Origin: Nocardioides sp.
Lineage (GTDB): Bacteria; Actinomycetota; Actinomycetes; Propionibacteriales; Nocardioidaceae
Direction: 5' to 3'
DNA length: 64,000 bases
Assembly: GCF_030150155.1 (NCBI RefSeq)
Contig: NZ_JASLGR010000016.1
Coordinates: 124,001 to 188,000 of the forward strand
Part shown: one piece after another, positions 8,470-16,830 of the stretch
Numbering within the stretch: position 1 is the stretch's first letter
How the letters are laid out: each line of letters starts with the position of its first letter
The notes under the pieces: model-generated
Databases searched by the model: none
What the model saw: only the letters and a program-made list of their open reading frames with translations
What the model was told of the DNA's origin: nothing
Translations under genes and position numbers: made by a program

Positions 8470-9707
8470 TGCGTGGTTCACGTGCCGTCCGGGCTGCCCT
8501 GGCCGTCGCGACCGCGGGACTGACGCTGGGGCCGTGGGGTGCGCTGACGGCGCCGGCCTCGGCCGCCCCGGCGGGCGCTGCGGTCGGCACGGTGACGTTC
8601 AGCTGTCGGATCGGGAGCTTCCCGGCGTACACCTGGACTCCGACCGTGACGGTCTCGGCGGTCCGCCCGGCGAACTCCACGATGACGTCGCTGACCGGCC
8701 ACGTCACCGACATGGCCGGCAAGGCGCCGGTGAAGCTCAACTACGACGCCAGTGACTCCCTGACGCTCGACCTCGACGGCACCACCGCCACCCCGACCGG
8801 CTCGGGGCACGTCAAGACGACGGAGATCTACCAGGACTTCGCCCTGCCCGACGTGAGCGGCACCGTCAGCTCGGCCGCGGCGACGGTCACCGTGACGGCG
8901 AAGAGCTTCTCCTTCCTGGTCGATCCGACCGGGATGAAGATGAGCGGCGTCTGCACCCCGACCGGGGCGGGCACGGTCGGCACGATGAAGATCGTCACCG
9001 GCGTGGCCCCGACCCCGACCGTGCAGCCGACCACCACCAGCTCGGCGACCGCCACCCCGAGCGCGTCGGCGACGGCGACCGCGACGGCCAGCGCGGATGC
9101 CTCCGGCACCCCGGCGCAGGGCAAGGTCACCTTCGCCTGCCTCCTCAACCAGACCAGCAGCAAGTTCACCTACCCGGTCACGATCGCGGTCTCGGGCTAC
9201 CGCCCCTCGGGGTCGAGCACGCTCTCCCTGTCGGCCACCATGAGCGACATCCCCGGGATCGCGCCGGTGGTGGTCGACGGCACGATGGACGTCACGCTCG
9301 GGGTCACGGTCGGCGGTGCCAAGGCGAGCCTGACCGGGTCGACGCACGCCAAGGCGTCGCCGTACCAGGTGGTGCCGGTGCCGACCCTGACCGGCAGCGT
9401 GACCACCAGCGGGGACGACCTCACGGTGGTGGCGCGCTCCTTCAGGTTCTCCTTCCCCGACATGAGCATCGACGCCGACTGCACCGCTGCCACGCGCCTG
9501 ACCAAGGTGATGAAGGTCGGCACCAAGGCCAGTACGACGACCACGTCGTCGACCAGCACCAGCGGATCGAGCAGCACCAGCGGGTCGGGCACCTCCTCGA
9601 CGCTGCCCAAGACCGGCGCCAGCAACCTCGGCCTGATGCTCACCGGTGGCCTCGGCCTGGTGGTGATGGGGGCTGCGGGTCTGATCCTGGTCCGCCGGCT
9701 GGGCTGA
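8469..9707 (+). CDS. LPKTG cell-wall-anchored protein with two Cys-bracketed domains
   Basis: The ATG at 8469 shares one base with the preceding stop; a GTG at 8466 is also possible. After a signal peptide (to about residue 34) there are two related domains running Cys-to-Cys over about 117 and 115 residues (TFSCRIG to SGVC; TFACLLN to DADC), separated by a Thr/Ser/Ala linker. The C terminus has LPKTG, a hydrophobic helix and RR, a classic sortase sorting signal. The two domains resemble those in the 22962 protein. No catalytic motif is seen. It closes the transporter operon and is probably attached to the wall by the sortase encoded at the window start. Confidence 0.82.
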   Translation: MRGSRAVRAALAVATAGLTLGPWGALTAPASAAPAGAAVGTVTFSCRIGSFPAYTWTPTVTVSAVRPANSTMTSLTGHVTDMAGKAPVKLNYDASDSLTLDLDGTTATPTGSGHVKTTEIYQDFALPDVSGTVSSAAATVTVTAKSFSFLVDPTGMKMSGVCTPTGAGTVGTMKIVTGVAPTPTVQPTTTSSATATPSASATATATASADASGTPAQGKVTFACLLNQTSSKFTYPVTIAVSGYRPSGSSTLSLSATMSDIPGIAPVVVDGTMDVTLGVTVGGAKASLTGSTHAKASPYQVVPVPTLTGSVTTSGDDLTVVARSFRFSFPDMSIDADCTAATRLTKVMKVGTKASTTTTSSTSTSGSSSTSGSGTSSTLPKTGASNLGLMLTGGLGLVVMGAAGLILVRRLG

Positions 9708-9731
9708 GCCTGAACGACACCTGGCCAGAAG

Positions 9732-9761
9732 AAGAGCCTCCTGGATCTCCAGGAGGCTCTT
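9732..9761. terminator. Bidirectional hairpin terminator between convergent genes
   Basis: A perfect 13-bp stem (AAGAGCCTCCTGG pairing with 9749-9761) has a four-base loop. It lies between the convergent LPKTG-protein and epimerase-like genes. Flanking TGGCCAGA and TCTGGCCA can extend the stem past a small bulge. Confidence 0.8.
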
Positions 9762-9804
9762 CCTCTGGCCATTCATCTCTCGGTGGGCCCGAGCCTCGGT
9801 GGGC

Positions 9805-10647
9805 TCAGTAGGCGAACGAGCGCGACGCGGTGAACCCGGTCGCGCTCAGTGCTGCCACCGAGATCGGGGAGGACGGCGAGGCGATCTCGTCGCGGTACTC
9901 CAGGGGCGGCAGACCGTTCTCGGCCGACAGCGCGTCGAAGAGCTCGGCGTTGCGCGGGCCGACCTCGGGGTGGGTGAGGTTGAACAGCCCGCTGATCGGG
10001 TGCTCGACGGCGTGCACGATGGCGTCGGCGGCGTCCTCGACCTGGAGCCGGTAGAGCAGGGCGTCGGCGGAGAACGGCACCGAGCCGCCGAGGTACTGGT
10101 GGGCCATCTTCACCTTCTCCGCGATCGGCGGGTCACCGGCACCGAAGATGTCGCCGCAGCGGAACACCACGGAGCGGTCCCCGGCCGCGGCGTACGTCGC
10201 CTCCATCAGCAGGAAGTTGGCCGGGCTCGGGTCGGTGGAGTCGGTGACGGGGGAGGACTCGTCGATCAGGTCGAGGTGGTTGGCGGCGTCGCCGTAGACC
10301 GAGAGCGAGGACAGGGCGATCAGGCGGGTGGTCGGGGCGGTCGCCGCGACCACGTTCTCGGCGGTGCGGACCAGGATCTCGTGGTAGGTCTTGGCCCGGC
10401 CTTCGGGGTCCATCGAGCCCTGCGCCGAGGGCCCGGCGGTGATCACGACGGCGTCCTTGCCCTCGACCGCGGCGGTGACCTCGTCGAGGTTCGAGCCGCG
10501 CAGCACCCGGGCCGAGCCGAACCGCTCGGTCAGGGTCGCCACCTTCTCGGCCGAGGTGGCCGTGACGGTGACGTCGTGGCCCAGCGCGATCAGCCGCTCG
10601 GCGGTGGCGGAGCCGACGAAGCCGGCGCCGATCACGAGGATCTTCAT
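9805..10647 (-). CDS. NAD(P)-dependent epimerase/dehydratase-like protein
   Basis: This 280-residue Rossmann protein opens with MKILVIGAGFVGSATAERL, the dinucleotide-binding glycine motif of atypical short-chain dehydrogenases. An SSLSVYG segment sits where extended SDRs carry the catalytic Ser, but a standard YxxxK is not obvious, so it could be an NmrA/epimerase-like reductase or a binding protein. The ATG at 10645-10647 overlaps the stop of the RCCR-like gene by four bases, so the two are translated together. Given that partner, it may reduce or epimerise the same substrate or support its reduction. Confidence 0.75.
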   Translation of the reverse strand: MKILVIGAGFVGSATAERLIALGHDVTVTATSAEKVATLTERFGSARVLRGSNLDEVTAAVEGKDAVVITAGPSAQGSMDPEGRAKTYHEILVRTAENVVAATAPTTRLIALSSLSVYGDAANHLDLIDESSPVTDSTDPSPANFLLMEATYAAAGDRSVVFRCGDIFGAGDPPIAEKVKMAHQYLGGSVPFSADALLYRLQVEDAADAIVHAVEHPISGLFNLTHPEVGPRNAELFDALSAENGLPPLEYRDEIASPSSPISVAALSATGFTASRSFAY

Positions 10648-11468
10648 GAGGTCTCCTTCATCTGTGCCAGCCCGGCCCGAACGGCGACGAGCTCGTCGAC
10701 CCGCTCGGCGCCGAGGAAGCGCTTGGACAGTTCGTTCATCGGGTCGAGGGTGTAGCCGTAGGTGCGGACAGCATGATCGCGGGTGCGCAGGGCGGCGCGG
10801 TCGGCGGCCGGGACCTGGCGCTCGGCGGTCGCCTCGGCGACCCAGCCCAGCCAGGTGTCGACCCGCTCCATCACCGCGGCGCGCAGGGTGTCCACGACGC
10901 CCTCGGAGCGCTCGGCCATGTAGGAGTGGCCGCTGGGGGAGAGGAAGGCGCGCATGTAGCTGCCGTGGCTGACCGACCAGGTCAGTCGGTCGTCGCCGCG
11001 CAGCGCGAGCCAGGCGTCGTTGCCCGCGGTGTAGTAGCGGTCCAGGTAGTCGATCTCGGTCATCAGATCCCGGCGCGGGACCAGGTCGGAGTAGAAGAAG
11101 ATCTGGGGCACCGTGCCGAACACGATGATCAGGTGCGGCACGTCGATGTGCGGGCCGAGCCAGACCTGGAGGTTCATGTCCAGGATCGAGGCGCTGCGGT
11201 TGCCGATCCAGGAGTGCACCAGCCACTCCGCACCCGCCTCGGCGTCGCCCGCGAACGTGTTGAGCGAGCCCTCGTAGTCCCCGGCCTCGGTCGACCAGGA
11301 GTCGAGTCCGGCGCTGCTGGGGTGGGGCTGGACGGGCAGAGCCGCCGTGATCTTCGCCTTGGCCTCGCTCAGGATCTCCCAGAACCGGGCCCAGAGGTCA
11401 TGGCTGTCCACGTCTGGCGCCTCGGCCAGGAACTCGTGGATCGTCTTCGTCTGCGTGCTGTTGCTCAC
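10644..11468 (-). CDS. Red chlorophyll catabolite reductase-like (RCCR / bilin reductase family) protein
   Basis: This 274-residue protein aligns by eye with plant RCCR over most of its length. WLVHSWIGNRSASILDMNL (82-100), VPHLIIVFG (110-118), YSDLVPRRDLMTEIDYLDRYY (126-146), SHGSYMRAFLSPSG (167-180) and the C-terminal KRFLGAERVDELV correspond in order to plant segments with the pattern SWI, PNFVVE, DLPHRKDL, DYLKEYY, SLFVRSAFSP and RMFGEEV. RCCR is a cofactor-free, ferredoxin-dependent bilin reductase that acts on the opened chlorophyll macrocycle. I could not place the catalytic acidic residues with confidence. The GTG start has TATCCT at 11475-11480, spaced for a leaderless transcript. 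It is co-translated with the epimerase-like gene and faces the large catabolic operon across a shared operator. Confidence 0.75.
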   Translation of the reverse strand: MSNSTQTKTIHEFLAEAPDVDSHDLWARFWEILSEAKAKITAALPVQPHPSSAGLDSWSTEAGDYEGSLNTFAGDAEAGAEWLVHSWIGNRSASILDMNLQVWLGPHIDVPHLIIVFGTVPQIFFYSDLVPRRDLMTEIDYLDRYYTAGNDAWLALRGDDRLTWSVSHGSYMRAFLSPSGHSYMAERSEGVVDTLRAAVMERVDTWLGWVAEATAERQVPAADRAALRTRDHAVRTYGYTLDPMNELSKRFLGAERVDELVAVRAGLAQMKETS

Positions 11469-11483
11469 TCCGGCAGGATAACG

Positions 11484-11499
11484 ATATATGATCTATTCT
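11484..11499. promoter_or_regulatory. Shared AT-rich operator, site 3
   Basis: ATATATGATCTATTCT lies in the 47-bp gap between the divergent RCCR-like gene and the 13-gene forward operon. It matches sites 1 and 6 most closely. One regulator bound here could control both directions. Confidence 0.6.
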
Positions 11500-11515
11500 A
11501 CTAGGAGGTGAAGGG

Positions 11516-11851
11516 ATGATCGTCGTCGCCAGCCAGGCATGGAGCCGCCCGTCGGAGGAGCATGCACAGGCCTACATCGCGCTCAGTGGCGAGTTCGCCC
11601 GCTTCTTCGAGGCGCACCCGGGCTACCGCGGCCGCCGGCTCGTGCGCAGCACCGAGGACCCGTGGCACTTCACCCACCTGCGCTACTTCGACACCCTCGC
11701 CGACTACGAGGAGTGCACCGCCGCACCCGGCTACGTCGCCCACACCGAGGCGATGTATGCCCACCTCCAGCCCTACGACGCCTCCCGCGGCTACCCGCGC
11801 GAGGTGCTCGAGGTCGTGCTCGACGACCCCGACCCCCGAGGCGGCCGCTGA
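11516..11851 (+). CDS. ABM/EthD-like small dimeric alpha-beta barrel protein
   Basis: This 111-residue protein is the size and pattern of an antibiotic-biosynthesis-monooxygenase fold: MIVVASQ strand, helix with EFARFFEAHPGYRG, then HFTHLRYFDTLADYEECTAAPGYVAHT. The ATG follows AGGAGGTGA. The fold includes cofactor-free monooxygenases and heme-degrading IsdG/MhuD enzymes. Here residue 7 is Gln where IsdG/MhuD have Asn, and the expected Trp is absent, so heme cleavage should not be assumed. It is the first gene of the forward operon and overlaps the next by one base. Its likely role is an early oxygenation or decarboxylation/lyase step. Confidence 0.7.
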   Translation: MIVVASQAWSRPSEEHAQAYIALSGEFARFFEAHPGYRGRRLVRSTEDPWHFTHLRYFDTLADYEECTAAPGYVAHTEAMYAHLQPYDASRGYPREVLEVVLDDPDPRGGR

Positions 11852-12591
11852 TGGCGACCTTCGTCCTCGTCCACGGCGCCTTCCGTGGGGGCTGGGCCTG
11901 GCGGCGGGTACGTCGTCACCTGAGCGCCGCGGGCCACGACGTCTACGCCCCCAGCCTGCTCGGTGCCGGTGAGCTCGCGCCCCAGATCGGTGCGGTGACG
12001 GGACTCGACGTCTGGGTCGACCAGGTCGCGGCCCTGATCGAGCTCGAGGACCTCGACGACGTGATCCTGGTCGGGCACAGCCAGGGCGGGCTGGTCACCA
12101 CCAGCGTGGCCGCCCGGATCCCGGAGCGGATCGCGGCGCTGGTCCACCTCGACGCCGCCGTGCCCGAGCCGGGGTGGCGCGCCGTCGACCTGACCCCCGG
12201 CGGTGCCCCCGCGACGTTGCCGCCGCGGACGGCAGTCGTGCCGCCCAGTCCCGTGCTGGAGGCCGAGCACGGCGGGGAGCACAACGCCGTCACCGCCGCC
12301 TGGCTCGCCGCCCGCACCACCCCCTCACCGGTCGCTGTCGCACTCGATCCGGTGCCGGCCGTGCCTGCCGAGGTGCCTGAGCACTTCGTCTTCTTCACCG
12401 ACACCCCTGCGGGCTATCCCGCGGGCGTCGTACGGGCTCGACTGGCGTCGGCCTCCCATCCGTTCCGGCTGATCGACGCCGGTCACGATGCCCCGCTGAG
12501 CGACCCGATCGTGGTCGCTGCGCTCCTGCTGGAGCTGGCGGAGGCGCCACACGCATCACCACACGCACAGCGAAAGGACCCCACGGAGTGA
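11851..12591 (+). CDS. Alpha/beta hydrolase, methylesterase/hydroxynitrile lyase-like
   Basis: This 246-residue hydrolase has the N-terminal VLVHGAFRGGWAW oxyanion segment, nucleophile elbow GHSQGG (Ser near residue 80), and a late DAGHDAPLS segment supplying the His. The N-terminal pattern resembles the plant methylesterase (MES) group, some members of which demethylate chlorophyll catabolites, but this superfamily is broad and the match is by eye only. It overlaps the preceding stop (ATGA) and the following GTG by four bases. A role in ester removal or C-C hydrolysis on the same substrate is inferred from context. Confidence 0.8.
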   Translation: MATFVLVHGAFRGGWAWRRVRRHLSAAGHDVYAPSLLGAGELAPQIGAVTGLDVWVDQVAALIELEDLDDVILVGHSQGGLVTTSVAARIPERIAALVHLDAAVPEPGWRAVDLTPGGAPATLPPRTAVVPPSPVLEAEHGGEHNAVTAAWLAARTTPSPVAVALDPVPAVPAEVPEHFVFFTDTPAGYPAGVVRARLASASHPFRLIDAGHDAPLSDPIVVAALLLELAEAPHASPHAQRKDPTE

Positions 12592-13127
12592 ACGTGCAAC
12601 AGGGCTGGCAGGGCCGATTCTTCGAGGACTTCACCGTCGGTGACGTCTACCAGCACCCGCTGGGCAGGACCGTGACGGAGTACGACAACATCTCGTTCTC
12701 GCTGCTCACGATGAACACCAACCAGATGCACTTCAACTCCGAGTACGCCGCGAGGTCGGAGTTCAAGCAGCCGCTGGTGGTCTCCACGCTGACGGTGGCG
12801 ATCGCGGTCGGGCAGTCGGTCACCGACCTGACCCAGAACGCGTTCGCGAACCTGGGCTGGGACGAGATCCGGATGACCCACCCGGTCTTCGCCGGGGACA
12901 CCCTCTACAGCGAGTCGATCGTGCTGGAGAAGCGCGAGTCCGACTCGCGGCCGCACGCCGGCATCGTCACGGTCAAGACCCGCACCCTCAACCAGCACGG
13001 CGACGAGGTCTGCTCCTTCAAGCGGACGTTCTACGTCTACAAGACCGGTGCCGAGCAGCTGGAGGGGATCTTCCCCGACGGCAAGCGTCCGATCGAGGCC
13101 GGCACGGACCTCGACCAGAAGGCCTGA
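12588..13127 (+). CDS. MaoC-family hydratase, itaconyl/mesaconyl-CoA hydratase-like
   Basis: This 179-residue hot-dog protein has FFEDFTVGDVYQHPLGRTVTE at its start and NQMHFNSEYA, the N/D-x-x-H motif region of MaoC (R)-specific hydratases. The sequence style (large FEDF start, FAGDTLYSES, KTRTLNQHGDEV) resembles the hydratase that acts on mesaconyl- or itaconyl-CoA, for example mycobacterial Rv2499c. With the CitE-like lyase later in the operon, this would give hydration followed by C-C cleavage. The GTG start overlaps the hydrolase stop; AAAGGA lies upstream. Confidence 0.85.
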   Translation: MNVQQGWQGRFFEDFTVGDVYQHPLGRTVTEYDNISFSLLTMNTNQMHFNSEYAARSEFKQPLVVSTLTVAIAVGQSVTDLTQNAFANLGWDEIRMTHPVFAGDTLYSESIVLEKRESDSRPHAGIVTVKTRTLNQHGDEVCSFKRTFYVYKTGAEQLEGIFPDGKRPIEAGTDLDQKA

Positions 13128-13130
13128 ACC

Positions 13131-14162
13131 ATGCGGATCACCTTCGCCCCCTGGGGAGAGACCCTGGCCGAGATGGCCGACGCCTCCCGGCGCGCCGAGC
13201 GTGCCGGGGCGGAGGTGATCTGGGCGCCCGAGCTGCACCGCAGTGCCACCATCACCGCTGCCGCGATCGCCCAGGCGACGACGACCGCGCAGGTCGGCAC
13301 CGCGATCGCCCTGGCCTTCACCCGCTCGCCGATGATCACCGCGCTGGAGGCACTCGACCTCGACGAGCTCTCCGGCGGTCGCTTCCTGCTCGGCCTCGGC
13401 ACCGGCGTCCAGCGCCTCAACGAGGACTGGCACCACGTCACCTGGGGCAAGCCTGTGGGCCACCTGCGCGAGACGGTCCGCAACATCAGGGCGTTCTGGG
13501 CCACCGCCACCACCCCCGAGGACCTCGCCCTGGACGGCGAGTTCGAGCCGATCCGGATCCGCGGCTACGAGCGTCCCTACCCGATCGTGCGCGAGCAGGT
13601 CCCGATCTACCTCGCCGCGATGGGCCCGGCGATGACCCGGCTGGCCGGCCGGATCGCCGACGGCTGGATCAGCCACGAGCTGTGCTCCCCGGCCTACCTG
13701 GCCGAGCGCACCCTGCCCGAGATCGGCGCCGGACTGGCCGCCGCCGGTCGCAGCCGCGACGACATCGAGCTGGTCGTCTCGGCCTGCTGCTCGGTCGACG
13801 CCGACCCCGCCGCCGCGATCGACCGGGTGCGCGGCCACGTCGGCTTCTACGCCAGCGTGCGCTCCTACGCCGACTTCTTCGCCTTCCACGGCCTGGCCGA
13901 GGCCCAGGCCGACGTGATCGCCGCGTTCCGCTCCGGCCAGGGCGCCGAGCATCTCGCCGCCGCGGTCACCCCGGCGATGGTCGACGCCGTCACCCTCAAC
14001 GGCGATCCCGACCGGGTCGCCGAGCAGCTCGCCGGCTACCAGGGGCTGGCCGACGCAGTGAAGCTCTCGGCCCCCACCCACGGACTCACCCCGGCCCAGA
14101 TCAGGGCCGGCCAGGACGCCGTCATCACGGTGATCGGCACGCTCACAGGAGGACGGCGATGA
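13131..14162 (+). CDS. LLM-class flavin or F420-dependent oxidoreductase
   Basis: This 343-residue protein has the TIM-barrel pattern of the bacterial luciferase-like family: RAERAGAEVIWAPEL, AQVGTAIALAFTRSPM, LGLGTGVQRLNEDWH, PIYLAAMGPAMTRLAGRIADGW. Family members use FMNH2 with oxygen or coenzyme F420; the sequence alone does not decide. Some F420 enzymes reduce bilins, which would suit the RCCR-like neighbour, but that is inference. It starts three bases after the MaoC gene and its stop overlaps the CaiB start, which has AGGAGG ahead of it. Confidence 0.88.
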   Translation: MRITFAPWGETLAEMADASRRAERAGAEVIWAPELHRSATITAAAIAQATTTAQVGTAIALAFTRSPMITALEALDLDELSGGRFLLGLGTGVQRLNEDWHHVTWGKPVGHLRETVRNIRAFWATATTPEDLALDGEFEPIRIRGYERPYPIVREQVPIYLAAMGPAMTRLAGRIADGWISHELCSPAYLAERTLPEIGAGLAAAGRSRDDIELVVSACCSVDADPAAAIDRVRGHVGFYASVRSYADFFAFHGLAEAQADVIAAFRSGQGAEHLAAAVTPAMVDAVTLNGDPDRVAEQLAGYQGLADAVKLSAPTHGLTPAQIRAGQDAVITVIGTLTGGRR

Positions 14163-15367
14163 AGCCGCTCGCAGACATCCGGATCATCTCGCTCGAGCAG
14201 TACGGCGCCGGTCCGTTCGGTTCGGTCCACCTCGCCGACCTCGGCGCCGAGGTGATCAAGATCGAGGACCCGACCGTCGGCGGCGACGTCGGGCGCTACG
14301 TGCCGCCGTACTTCGAGGAGGAGGACTCGCTCTTCTTCGAGACCTTCAACCGGAACAAGCAGTCGATCTCGATCGACCTCAAGACCCCCGAGGGACGCGC
14401 GGTCTTCGAGGACCTGGTCCGCAACGCCGACGCGGTCTACTCCAACCTTCGCGGCGACGTCCCGGAGAAGATCGGGATCACCTACGACCAGCTCAAGCAC
14501 CTCAACCCCGCCCTCGTGTGCTGCTCGCTGACCGGCTTCGGCATGACCGGCCCGCGCCGCAAAGAACCCGGCTACGACTACGTCCTGCAGGGGCTGGCCG
14601 GCTGGATGGAGCTGACCGGCGAACCCGACGGCCCGCCCACCAAGTCCGGGCTCTCCCTGGTCGACTTCTCCGGCGGGTACGTCGCCGCCCTCGCGCTGAT
14701 GGCCGGCCTGCACGCCGCCAAGCGTGACGGCATCGGGATGGACTGCGACGTCTCGCTCTACGACACCGCGATGGCGATGCTGACCTACCCCGCCACCTGG
14801 CACCTCAACGCCGGCTACACCCCGGCCCGGACCTCGCACTCGGCACACCCGTCCCTGGTCCCGTTCCAGGCCTTCGAGGCCTCCGACGGCTGGTTCGTGG
14901 TGGGGTGTGCGAAGGAGAAGTTCTGGGCCCGCCTGGCCACCGAGGTCGGTCACCCCGAGTGGGCCGCCGAGGGCTCGCCGTACGCCGACTTCTCCGGGCG
15001 TAACGAGCGTCGGGTCGAACTGCTGGCCGCCCTGGACGCGATCTTCGCGACCCGGACGGTCGAGGAGTGGCTGTCGCGGTTCTATCCCGCCGGGGTGCCG
15101 TGCGGGCCGATCAACGACGTCGCCCAGGCCCTCAAGGACGAGCACCTGGCCGCCCGGAACATGCTCGTCACCACCGACCACCCGCGCTACGGCACCCTCA
15201 CCCAGCTGGCCTCGCCGGTCCGGGTGGGCGCCGAGGTGCCGACGTACGTCAGGGCCCCGCAACGCCACGAGCACGCCCAGCGCATCCTCACCGAGGTCGC
15301 CGGGTACGACGAGGCTCGGATCGCCGAGCTCAGCGCGGCCGGGGCGTTCGGGGACGAGAACCGATGA
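14159..15367 (+). CDS. CaiB/BaiF family III CoA-transferase (forward operon)
   Basis: This 402-residue protein starts at the ATG overlapping the LLM stop, with AGGAGG upstream. Family III hallmarks are ISLEQYGAGPFGSVHLADLGAEVIKIEDP at the N terminus, NRNKQSISIDLKTPEGRAVFEDLV, and the catalytic Asp within GMDCDVSLYDTA. The enzyme moves CoA between an acyl-CoA donor and a carboxylic acid. In this operon it would activate the substrate acid for the MaoC, dehydrogenase and lyase steps. The substrate cannot be read from sequence. Confidence 0.92.
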   Translation: MKPLADIRIISLEQYGAGPFGSVHLADLGAEVIKIEDPTVGGDVGRYVPPYFEEEDSLFFETFNRNKQSISIDLKTPEGRAVFEDLVRNADAVYSNLRGDVPEKIGITYDQLKHLNPALVCCSLTGFGMTGPRRKEPGYDYVLQGLAGWMELTGEPDGPPTKSGLSLVDFSGGYVAALALMAGLHAAKRDGIGMDCDVSLYDTAMAMLTYPATWHLNAGYTPARTSHSAHPSLVPFQAFEASDGWFVVGCAKEKFWARLATEVGHPEWAAEGSPYADFSGRNERRVELLAALDAIFATRTVEEWLSRFYPAGVPCGPINDVAQALKDEHLAARNMLVTTDHPRYGTLTQLASPVRVGAEVPTYVRAPQRHEHAQRILTEVAGYDEARIAELSAAGAFGDENR

Positions 15368-16830
15368 TCGCTCCCGCGCTGGCGGCCTGGGCGGTCGGGC
15401 CGCTGCGGATCCCGGCCGCCGTCGACGCCGCCGCGCTGCGCCACCTCCTGGACGGCCTCGGCACCGCGATCGGTGCTGCCCGCACCGGTGCCGCCCGCCC
15501 GGCCGTGACGGTGGCGCTCGGCCTGGGTGGACCGGCCGAGGCGACCATCCTCGGATCCACCGACCGGGTGTCGGCGGTCGCCGCGGCGCTGGCCAACGGC
15601 ACCCTGGTACACGCCCTCGACTTCGACGACACCCACGCCGGGGGACTGGTGCATGCCACCTCGGTGGTGCTCCCGGCCGCGCTGGCGGTGGGGGAGCAGG
15701 TCGGCGCGCCCGGACGCGAGGTGCTCGACGCCACCGTGGTCGGCTACGAGGTGGCCTGCCGGATCGCCGCCGCCGCACCGAACGCGTTCCACGCCGGGGG
15801 ACTGCACGCCACGATGGTCGCCGGGGTCTTCTCCGCTGCGGCCGTCGCGGCCCGGCTGATGCGCCTCGACGCCGCCACCGCCGCCGACGCCCTGGGCATC
15901 GCCGGCTCCCAGGCAGGCGGGCTGCTCGCCTTCCTTGCCGGGGGCGCCAGCACCAAGCAACTCCATCCCGGGTTCGCCTCCCAAGCCGGGATCCAGGCGG
16001 CCCGCCTCGCGGCGGCCGGTGCCAGCGGACCCGCGAACGTGCTGGACGGTCCGCACGGGCTCTACGACGCGCTCGCTCCCGCCGCCGTCGCTGCTGGACG
16101 GGTCCACCTCGACACGATCCTCGACGGCCTGGGCAGCCGCGACCCGGACCGCTGGGAGACCACGCGGATCGGGATCAAGCCGTGGCCCACCTGCCAGCTC
16201 GCGCACGCCACCATGGCCGCAGCCCAGGTCGCCCTGCAGCATGCCGGGGTCGGCGCCGACCAGATCGTGGCGCTGCGGGCCACCGTGCACCCCGACTCCG
16301 CGGCCGTGGTCTGCGCCACCGACCGCGACCTGACCCGCCCGCTGAGCGCGTACGCCGCCAAGTTCTCGCTGCCCTGGAGCGTCGCCGCACTCCTGGTCGA
16401 CGGTGCCGTCGGCGTAGAGACCTACGCCGCCGAGCAGCTCGACCGTCCCGAGATCGTCGCCCTGGCGCAGCGGGTGCAGTGGAGCGTGCTGCCCGAGTCC
16501 CGGGTGCGTGGTGTCGCCGCGGATGCTGCGGGTGACGTCGTACTCGCGCTGGCCGACGGCCGCGAGTTCGTCGGCCACGCCGACCGCAGCCCGGGCGGCG
16601 GCACCGCCCCGCTCAGTGATGCCGCGCTGCTGGCGAAGCTGGCTGGCAACGTCGGCGCCGCCGCAGCCGGCGGGCTCGCTGCCGCCGTGCGGGACCTGCC
16701 CTCGGCACCTGGCCTCGATCACCTGATCGGCTGTGCCGCCGCCGCCGCGGCCGCCGCCGACCTCCCTCCGCACGACCCCGACTCCGTTCCAGACCCCGAC
16801 TCCGACCCCGACGAGGAGCGCTCCGCATGA
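15364..16830 (+). CDS. MmgE/PrpD family protein (forward operon)
   Basis: This 488-residue protein has the MmgE/PrpD core: ALANGTLVHALDFDDTHAGGLVHATSVVLPAALAV, GGLHATMVAGVFSAAAVAA, HPGFASQAGIQAARLA and KPWPTCQLAHATM. Known members dehydrate 2-methylcitrate or decarboxylate cis-aconitate; others are uncharacterised. A second family member lies at 29487 in the reverse operon. Both would suit hydration, dehydration or decarboxylation of a branched di- or tricarboxylate. Starts and stops overlap by four bases on each side. The C-terminal ~20 residues are Asp/Pro repeats (PDPDSDPD) with no clear role. Confidence 0.9.
   Translation: MIAPALAAWAVGPLRIPAAVDAAALRHLLDGLGTAIGAARTGAARPAVTVALGLGGPAEATILGSTDRVSAVAAALANGTLVHALDFDDTHAGGLVHATSVVLPAALAVGEQVGAPGREVLDATVVGYEVACRIAAAAPNAFHAGGLHATMVAGVFSAAAVAARLMRLDAATAADALGIAGSQAGGLLAFLAGGASTKQLHPGFASQAGIQAARLAAAGASGPANVLDGPHGLYDALAPAAVAAGRVHLDTILDGLGSRDPDRWETTRIGIKPWPTCQLAHATMAAAQVALQHAGVGADQIVALRATVHPDSAAVVCATDRDLTRPLSAYAAKFSLPWSVAALLVDGAVGVETYAAEQLDRPEIVALAQRVQWSVLPESRVRGVAADAAGDVVLALADGREFVGHADRSPGGGTAPLSDAALLAKLAGNVGAAAAGGLAAAVRDLPSAPGLDHLIGCAAAAAAAADLPPHDPDSVPDPDSDPDEERSA

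Noticed and set aside
11516..11851. IsdG/MhuD-type heme-degrading monooxygenase as the identity of the ABM protein
   Set aside because: The fold fits, but the Asn near residue 7 is Gln and the distal Trp is missing, so specific heme-oxygenase activity is not supported.
15067..15363. Longer N terminus for the MmgE/PrpD protein from an upstream in-frame start
   Set aside because: It would lie wholly within the CaiB gene; the ATG at 15364 forms the standard four-base ATGA overlap and gives a family-typical start.
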